Shown here in pieces: positions 58,766-64,000 of a DNA stretch of 64,000 nt. The notes beneath the pieces were generated by a model. That model made no database searches. It was given only the letters and a program-made list of their open reading frames with translations, and was not told where the DNA came from. This DNA comes from Aporrectodea caliginosa. Taxonomy: Eukaryota > Annelida > Clitellata > Crassiclitellata > Lumbricidae. Every line of letters begins with the position of its first letter. The first letter of the stretch is position 1. The DNA lies in contig JACEVL010000690.1 in NCBI GenBank assembly GCA_020284085.1, forward strand, positions 947,001-1,011,000, read 5' to 3'. The position numbers and the translations under genes are program-made.

Positions 58766-58936
58766 CTACATATATTAAGACTTATTCAAACTTGAGAGCT
58801 CCAGGGCCACCCCTAAAAATTGACCAATTGCAAAGATTTTTTTGCACATAGTGTTTTCATCATAATTGGAATAGATTGGAAGGCTGCCACAAAATTATTT
58901 TGAACTTTTATTTTTAAGGGCCACACTAATGCATAG

Positions 58937-59282
58937 TCTGTCAGTGTGGAGTTAGGCATACGATAGAGTTCACGCTACACTAAGTCTTTTGGATGAGATT
59001 GCAATATTTGAGACATTTCAGTTTCTGCTGTTGGCTGGAAGATATAATAATGAGGTAGGGAAAATGGGCAGTCTTGAGTGAAGGAGGGAGCATCGGCAGG
59101 TGAATCGTTGGTGGATTGCAAAGGAATAATTGAAGACACTGATGGATGGTAGTCATTTTTCGAAAAGGAAAGAGCAGATCGAGCTTGTGTTGAGGGAGTC
59201 AACGTCCATTCTGATGATCTACAGTACTGATCAGACGCAGAACTTCCTCGATCGATTCAGTTACCAAAAGATATCGGTTCCG
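58937..59282. other. No gene recognised
   Basis: Short open frames on both strands overlap without a recognisable family. No repeat identified. Confidence 0.4.
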
Positions 59283-59710
59283 CGACACTTCGTCTACCGA
59301 CATTGCGTCTACGACACTTCGTCTACAGACACTCCGTCTAACGACTTTTCGTCTACAAGTGTATCTTTATCCATTACGGCTAATCAACAGAGGCCGCTTT
59401 CTTTATAGTTTCGCTAAAACGTGCTATATATTCTCAGGAATCCAGCTTCTAATTACTGACAAGATTATTTTCATCAATCCAGCTTCTATTGAATGGAAAC
59501 TTATTTTCATCCATGCATCCAGATTGATTTCCAGCTTCTATTTACTGGAAAAATTATTTCAATCAATCCTGCTTCTATTTCAACACAGGGATGTTTTTAT
59601 CAATCCCACTTCCATTTAGGAAAACAGTTTTTTCATCAATCCAGCTTCCATTTTAAAGTGACAATATAAAATAAATTTGTAGACGAAATGTCGGTAGACG
59701 GAAGTGTCGT
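59283..59710. mobile_element. Tandem-core nonautonomous element with GTCTAC inverted ends
   Basis: Left end CGACACTTCGTCTACCGACA, with more GTCTAC words to 59357, is inverted on the right at 59679-59710 (GTAGACGAAATGTCGGTAGA). The core has about six units of the same AATCCAGCTTCTATTTA repeat found at 17.56-17.94 kb. Flanks share AGATATC.GG. Layout as in tandem-core Helentron-like elements; family not proven. Confidence 0.7.
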
Positions 59711-59834
59711 GACACCAGAGATATCAAGGAACCAATTCATGCATCGGGAATTTCGCCATCCTTCACAGGTGGAACTGGGTAAAAGAAGATGTGGGAGAGG
59801 GTGGGTCAAGTGGGAGAAAGACCGAGCTTCTGTG

Positions 59835-60152
59835 GGTCGTAAGTGAATTGACCAGAGATGGACAGAAGCAGATGAAACACAAAAGCTGCAAAATCCTCGA
59901 TATCTCTCACTCAGTTCAGACGATCAAGTGTTCGTGGTTGACACAGGGAATGCAGATAATGGTAGAGTGATTCTCTTGGACTCGGATCTCAAATGGAATC
60001 GAATTATTTGCCCAATAAAGGAAGACAAAGAGGAAACGCGGATCCAAAGCCCAGAGAGATTGTATTACGACGAAGAGAAGAAACAACTGATCGTCGGAGG
60101 ATATATTGATTTACGAGATGGACTTGTTGTTTGCACTTTTAGTCGACATTAA
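59835..60152 (+). pseudogene. NHL-repeat C-terminal relic
   Basis: VSELTRDGQ in one frame, then after a shift TQKLQNPRYLSLSSDDQVFV, VDTGNADNGRVILLDSDLKW, NRIICPI and LYYDEEKKQLIVGGYIDLRD, ending at TAA 60152. This matches the NHL-type beta-propeller end of the gene at 63.5-64 kb (LTRDGQ, RVLVADFGKNRVILLD, LCYDEKSKQLIVAG). The internal shift and the short C-terminus (no VHVYTL) point to a relic or a damaged exon. Confidence 0.65.
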
Positions 60153-60559
60153 AGAAAAATGTCATAAACAGATTCTGACAAACAAATATCCATAATTATT
60201 AAACTCTTCCGAATAATGAGGTAAATAATATTTAAAATATGCATAAATATGACAAGAAGTATGCTGACTGACTTTCTAAAGAAATATTTTAATCCTCGAC
60301 TTTACAGAAATCACTGAGATGCACTAGGCATATAACGCCATGTCGCCATAAGAAGATCGTACGACAGACCTCTGTTGATTGGTTGAATATGATGGCCGTT
60401 CAGTGATCTGAAAGCGTTGGTGACCGAATTTAATTAATTAATTTAACCTGTCACCCGTCTCATCTGCAGTATGGCTAAGGCAGCATTGTACACAACGGAA
60501 TCATTTGCCTATCTGAGTAATAAGTACTTATCTCCGCCAGCAAAAAATAAATAAAGAAC
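60153..60559. other. No gene seen
   Basis: AT-rich sequence between the NHL relic and the inverted exon-like segment; nothing recognisable. Confidence 0.4.
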
Positions 60560-60760
60560 GTCATGTGGTCAAACAGCGTCGACCGCTTTCCAGAGTTGCA
60601 GCTATCTAACGAATTAGTAGGCCTACATGCAGCCAGGATATCTGTTCCTCGGTGGGTTCGGCTGGCGACCACGACGGCATCATCCCCACAGCAGCTACAG
60701 AACCTTGCGCTCTTTGGAGTGGGTGATGGCATCGGTCAACATCTGTGTGACCCTGCAAAT
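60560..60760 (-). other. Exon-like segment, inverted paralogue of 62.79-62.99 kb
   Basis: On the minus strand it reads GDDAVVVASRTHRGTDILAA, related to the plus-strand VKPSLVACRTHRARDLSAS at 62.91-62.97 kb. Both are followed by a CTGCAAC word. The relation may be coding or a shared 5' region of NHL genes. This copy has a TAGGCCTA word (60618-60625) where the other has TA. Confidence 0.45.
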
Positions 60761-60826
60761 CTGTCTGTGAGACGAGTTCTGCCAGGGAAAGTTAATGAAG
60801 TAATCCACAGGACAAACCTACTATAA

Positions 60827-61560
60827 TAGCTCTGAAAAAAGAGGGCGGCGTACGACCAACAGCGGAATGGCGGCGAATTGCACGAATTAGAACGCGTTGG
60901 CATGGTCAAGAAACAGTCCAGAGCTGTAACAATTTGCTCACGCAGTCTACTCCATTCGTCCGCTGGTTGTTTAATCTAACATCACTCGAACGGTAGGGGT
61001 AATTAAGCATCCATTGGACTTTTTTAGAATATGCGTTCTTTCATAACTGTTTTTATTAATGGCCATATATTGACACGCTTTTTACTTTCCTGCAGGCATC
61101 CAGAGCTGCGCCAGAAATAGCAGCAGCTCATAAAAATTCTCTAAATAAGAAAATCGGAATGGGGTCAAACGTGCATGCTGTGCTGGTGAAGAGAGATGAA
61201 ACGACCTCGTCAAATTCTGTGACTTTTAATACATGAAAACGGCGTTGAAGTAGGCCTACTCTGGTTGAGCCGAAAACTTTGTATAGCTGCGGACATCAGA
61301 ATCTTTCGTTATCGAGTGGCGAAGATAATCTTCTGAACGAAAAATGCCCTGCGAACTACGTGATCTGCACAATTTATGGCTGAGATATCATTCGAGAGCC
61401 TCCCACGTTTTTAAATTACTGGAAATCATCAGTAATGTTGATTCTTGTTCTTGAAACATTCACGCCTCCTACGAGGAATCTTGACAAATACAACTACGGG
61501 TGATAGACCAGAGCTGTCAAGCTTGCACAAGTTCTGCGTCGCACGACCAAATCATTATAG
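60827..61560. other. No gene recognised
   Basis: Noncoding between the inverted NHL-associated segments; nothing identifiable. Confidence 0.5.
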
Positions 61561-61564
61561 GCAA

Positions 61565-61650
61565 TAACGTATGCATGCATGCATGCATGTATATTCGTTT
61601 ATTTAATAAATCAACAGGCAGAACGCTGTAGGTAAACAACAACGTTTGTC
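61565..61650 (-). repeat. Retroelement 3' tail with ATGC microsatellite
   Basis: GCATGCATGCATGCATG followed by TATTCGTTTATTTAATAAAT, CAACAGGCAGAACGCTGTAG and GTAAACAACAA, matching the block at 2.77 kb. Interpreted as a non-LTR element 3' end on the minus strand. Confidence 0.55.
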
Positions 61651-61828
61651 ATTATAACAACTTATGGTTGTGAAATTAGTATTAGTATAATTGTGTTTCT
61701 ATACATTAGTGGGATAAAGTGTGCATGCGCACATGCGTATGCGTGCACTTACTCATATCTTTCCCCTTCCCGCCTCCTGCAAAACTAGGGGAAGGAACGA
61801 GGGTGTGGTTGGGCGACATTGTGATAGT

Positions 61829-61930
61829 GTCAGTCAGTCAGTCAGTCAGTCAGTCAGTCAGTCAGTCAGTCAGTCAGTCAGTCAGTCAGTCAGTCAGTCA
61901 GTCAGTCAGTCAGTCAGTCAGTCAGTCAGT
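61829..61930. repeat. GTCA microsatellite, about 25 units
   Basis: Uninterrupted GTCA (CAGT) repeats. They create an artificial serine/glutamine/valine reading frame that is not a gene. Confidence 0.95.
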
Positions 61931-61961
61931 GAAACATTCAGTCATTCGAGGTCTGTTAACC

Positions 61962-62329
61962 CAGTGGTTCCCAAACCGTGGCCCGCGGGCCAAAAGTGGC
62001 CCGCCAATCCTTTGAATGTGGCCCGCGACAGTCACTCACAAATTTTGAAAAAAAATTAAATTACCTTGTCTTTTTGATTTAGGCTTCTGACAATTTTTTG
62101 GTAAAGAAATAGTGGGGAAAAAAGTAACAAAGTAACTATTATACATGAGTTTTGTATGGGGCGCGGGAGAGGGGGGCGCAAAATGAGGCTTCTGACGAAT
62201 TTGCCCCCGGGCGCGCGAACCCCTAGTTACGCTACTGCAACTGAGGACGGCTCCTCAGATCTCTATGGCCCGCCATGATATTTTAAAAGTAAGACTTTGC
62301 CCTCCATCAAAAGAGCTTGGGAACCACTG
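61962..62329. mobile_element. hAT MITE (CAGTGGTTCCCAA ends)
   Basis: Ends CAGTGGTTCCCAA and inverted CAGTGGTTCCCAA. Exact duplication TGTTAACC at 61954-61961 and 62330-62337. Near the left end are GTGGCCCGCGGGCCA-type words. These ends are the Charlie-like hAT type known from many animals. Confidence 0.92.
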
Positions 62330-62337
62330 TGTTAACC

Positions 62338-62789
62338 AATCAATATTTAGCCATTCATTCAATCAATCAATCCGCCAGTTAGTCAGTCAGTTTTTGTCAA
62401 ACAGTCATTCGTCTAGTCATTGAGTTAATCAGTGAGTGAGTCAGTCGGTCAATCAGTCATCTTTTGATGCCTGGATTTTAACGTGGGCATCTGTTTCTAT
62501 ATGCGCCAAGTGATAAAGACATTTGAAAATCTGGTTACATTATAAAGCTGTCATTATTTCGCATGGGAATCAGCCTCAGAACCTCCCGGAATGCGCACCC
62601 AAACTAAATAGGTGCGAGCTGATGAAACAGCCTAGACACCGCGCAAATTCGCACACTTCACTGTCGGCTGTCGACGTGCGTGGGCCACTGCAATTGATCG
62701 TATGCCTCCGTCACTCTTGTTCAAATGTTTCTATTGCTCAGATGCTGTTATTGCTCAGATGTCGCTGTAGTGCAGTTTGCCCAGTAGAT
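62338..62789. other. Noncoding; degenerate CAGT/CAATCA repeats at the left
   Basis: 62.34-62.47 kb is rich in AGTCAGTCA/CAATCAATC words, the continuation of the microsatellite zone into which the hAT inserted. The rest shows no gene. Confidence 0.5.
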
Positions 62790-62989
62790 CACTCCATTCT
62801 CTTGTTCTGGTAGAACCTCTTCACAAGCAGAATGACATGGTCACATATTGGTCAACTGAGTCATCTATTCCGACGGCCGCCATATTCTTTAGCTGGTGCT
62901 GTGGGGTGAAGCCATCATTGGTCGCCTGCCGGACACACCGGGCAAGAGATCTTTCAGCGAGTAATTTTCGAGACATCTGCAACGGTAAG
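62790..62989 (+). other. Exon-like segment with strong splice donor
   Basis: Related in inverted orientation to 60560-60760. It reads LVACRTHRARDLSAS and ends near CTGCAACG/GTAAGAAAC, a strong donor. Possibly the first exon or 5' UTR of a gene, or the paralogue of a lost exon. No protein family recognised. Confidence 0.4.
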
Positions 62990-63503
62990 AAACGGTGTAT
63001 GCCGTCACAGAAGTCCTTCTTCTTCAGCGCGGTAAATGTTTCGGTCTCTCCAGAACCGGGTTTCCTCCCAAAAGATAAGAACGATGGGAGATTTTTTAAT
63101 TAATAAATTTAAACTCCTTCCCCATCACTCTAAGAGCATGCCACTGCTCGTTGCAATCGATCGGTGCGATCTCCTTACTTATCAACATGACGCTGTATAA
63201 ATATGGCAAATCTGTTATTTGTCTATAGCAGAGGTTTGCCAAATTTAGAAAATAAGAGTCAATTGAAACTGTTTCTTGTTATAATATATACTTTATAGGC
63301 CATTGTGAAAATGTTCCTAAAATATATAATATTTGGATATCTTATGATTGATTGGATAAATCGAAATATATTACAAGGAACTTTTATCAGAATCTCTGGA
63401 TTAAAAGTGATATTATTCTCAAGTCACAGTGTACTGTAAATATGAACTATATCTTCGAAACCAACCAAACAAGATTGTCCTTCGATAATCAATCGTTTAT
63501 TTT
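62990..63503. other. No gene seen
   Basis: AT-rich sequence downstream of the NHL gene end; no clear polyadenylation signal chosen. Confidence 0.4.
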
Positions 63504-64000
63504 CTAGGCCAAAATTTGGAGTCCATTTCGATTCCAATGTCCCAGTGTCAAAGTGTATACATGCACTAGATCTGGCAAACCATGATTTCTTCCTGCGACG
63601 ATCAGTTGTTTACTTTTTTCGTCGTAACATAGTCTATATGGGGTTATGATCGGCTTTTCTTCTTCTTTTACATTCGTTGGGCAAAGAATTCGATTCCATT
63701 GAAGATGGGGATCCAAGAGAATCACTCTATTTTTTCCAAAGTCAGCCACAAGCACTCGATCGTGTGAATCGATTGAGAGATGCTGAGGTTCATCCAAGTT
63801 TTGTTCTTCATTTGATGGAATAAAACGACGGATGACCATCTGTCCATCTCTGGTCAGTTCGCATATTTCCCACTTCCATGCCCAATCACTCCCACTTGGT
63901 CCACTCTCTGCCTCTTTCTCCCTCCAATTGTGAAGGATTATGTAATTTCCGATGGATGTTTCCACTGCATGAAGAGGTACCTCGATTCTTATTAGTAACT
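63504..64000 (-). CDS. NHL-repeat protein, C-terminal part (runs off the window)
   Basis: Open on the minus strand from the window edge to the stop at 63504, about 165 codons. It contains WEICELTRDGQMVIRRFIP, PQHLSIDSHDRVLVADFGKN, RVILLDPHLQWNRILCPTNV and YRLCYDEKSKQLIVAGRNHG then VHVYTL. These are blades of an NHL beta-propeller as in TRIM-NHL-like proteins, which are often expanded in invertebrates. The N-terminal part (in TRIM proteins, RING, B-box and coiled coil) would lie beyond 64000, so TRIM identity is not shown. The frame continues upstream of the first in-frame GTG, so no start is assigned. Confidence 0.75.
   Translation of the reverse strand, partial: LLIRIEVPLHAVETSIGNYIILHNWREKEAESGPSGSDWAWKWEICELTRDGQMVIRRFIPSNEEQNLDEPQHLSIDSHDRVLVADFGKNRVILLDPHLQWNRILCPTNVKEEEKPIITPYRLCYDEKSKQLIVAGRNHGLPDLVHVYTLTLGHWNRNGLQILA

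Larger units (their letters stand above)
56421..58928 (-). mobile_element. DNA transposon with ~140-bp inverted ends and 8-bp target duplication (copy U2)
   Basis: The left end TAGGGTGGCCCTTA and inverted right end TAGTGTGGCCCTTA start arms of about 140 bp (to about 56565 and 58785), both closing with ATTTTTAGGGGTGGCCCT-like sequence. Exact target duplication ATGCATAG at 56413-56420 and 58929-58936. TAGGG ends and an 8-bp duplication are compatible with the hAT superfamily (YARNG ends), though the arms are unusually long. Coding relics run minus strand. A LINE tail is inserted at 57.83-58.16 kb. Confidence 0.85.

Noticed and set aside
763..61258. TAGGCCTA as a cloning or assembly artefact
   Set aside because: It occurs in varied contexts, also with 7- and 9-bp variants, inside dated elements and at matching TA sites in paralogues.
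61719..62059. Open frames reading Ser-Val-Ser-Gln repeats
   Set aside because: They are translations of the GTCA microsatellite followed by a hAT MITE; several frames are open for the same reason.

Overview
The window looks like nuclear DNA of an invertebrate animal. Coding stretches are split by intron-like gaps, intergenic DNA is AT-rich, and it carries C2H2 zinc-finger and NHL-repeat coding sequence. Non-LTR retroelements, hAT and piggyBac transposons, a tRNA-derived SINE and satellites fill the rest. I cannot name the species; an echinoderm, hemichordate, cephalochordate or lophotrochozoan would all fit. No rRNA, tRNA gene, operon or CRISPR array was seen.

Layout. 1-6.4 kb: a short tandem array, two hAT-like elements and a candidate minus-strand multi-exon gene of unknown function. 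6.4-13.2 kb: an old duplicated block (C) with a LINE tail, a 974-bp TTAA element and nested hAT insertions. 13.3-19.7 kb: repeats (46-bp tandem array, fold-back element, a satellite whose units flip orientation, LINE tails, an array rich in AGGTCA). 19.8-20.7 kb: relic of a multicopy protein. 20.8-23.3 kb: an apparently intact piggyBac gene (minus). 23.3-28.0 kb: block A with two zinc-finger units. 28.3-33.1 kb: a nearly complete LINE. 35.1-39.4 kb (block D) and 40.1-43.2 kb (block B) are paralogues of C and A in the same order, so the region probably arose by one tandem duplication. 44.5-50.2 kb: hAT elements, one with a TTAA element inside it. 51.1-58.9 kb: LINE pieces and two relics of a transposon with long inverted ends and an unfamiliar protein. 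59.3-64 kb: a tandem-core element and an inverted pair of NHL-type sequences; the right one runs off the window.

The most interesting observation is small. The palindrome TAGGCCTA occurs about 29 times by my count, with shorter and longer relatives, where about one is expected. In several paralogous pairs one copy has TAGGCCTA where the other has plain TA. This points to a recurrent 5-7 bp insertion of GGCCTA type at TA sites, like excision footprints of a TA-targeting transposon whose ends read GG(C)...(G)CC, although no such element is visible here.

The duplication gives an internal clock. Filled and empty sites between C/D and A/B show which insertions came after it. In one case two different hAT elements occupy the same 8-bp target in the two paralogues.
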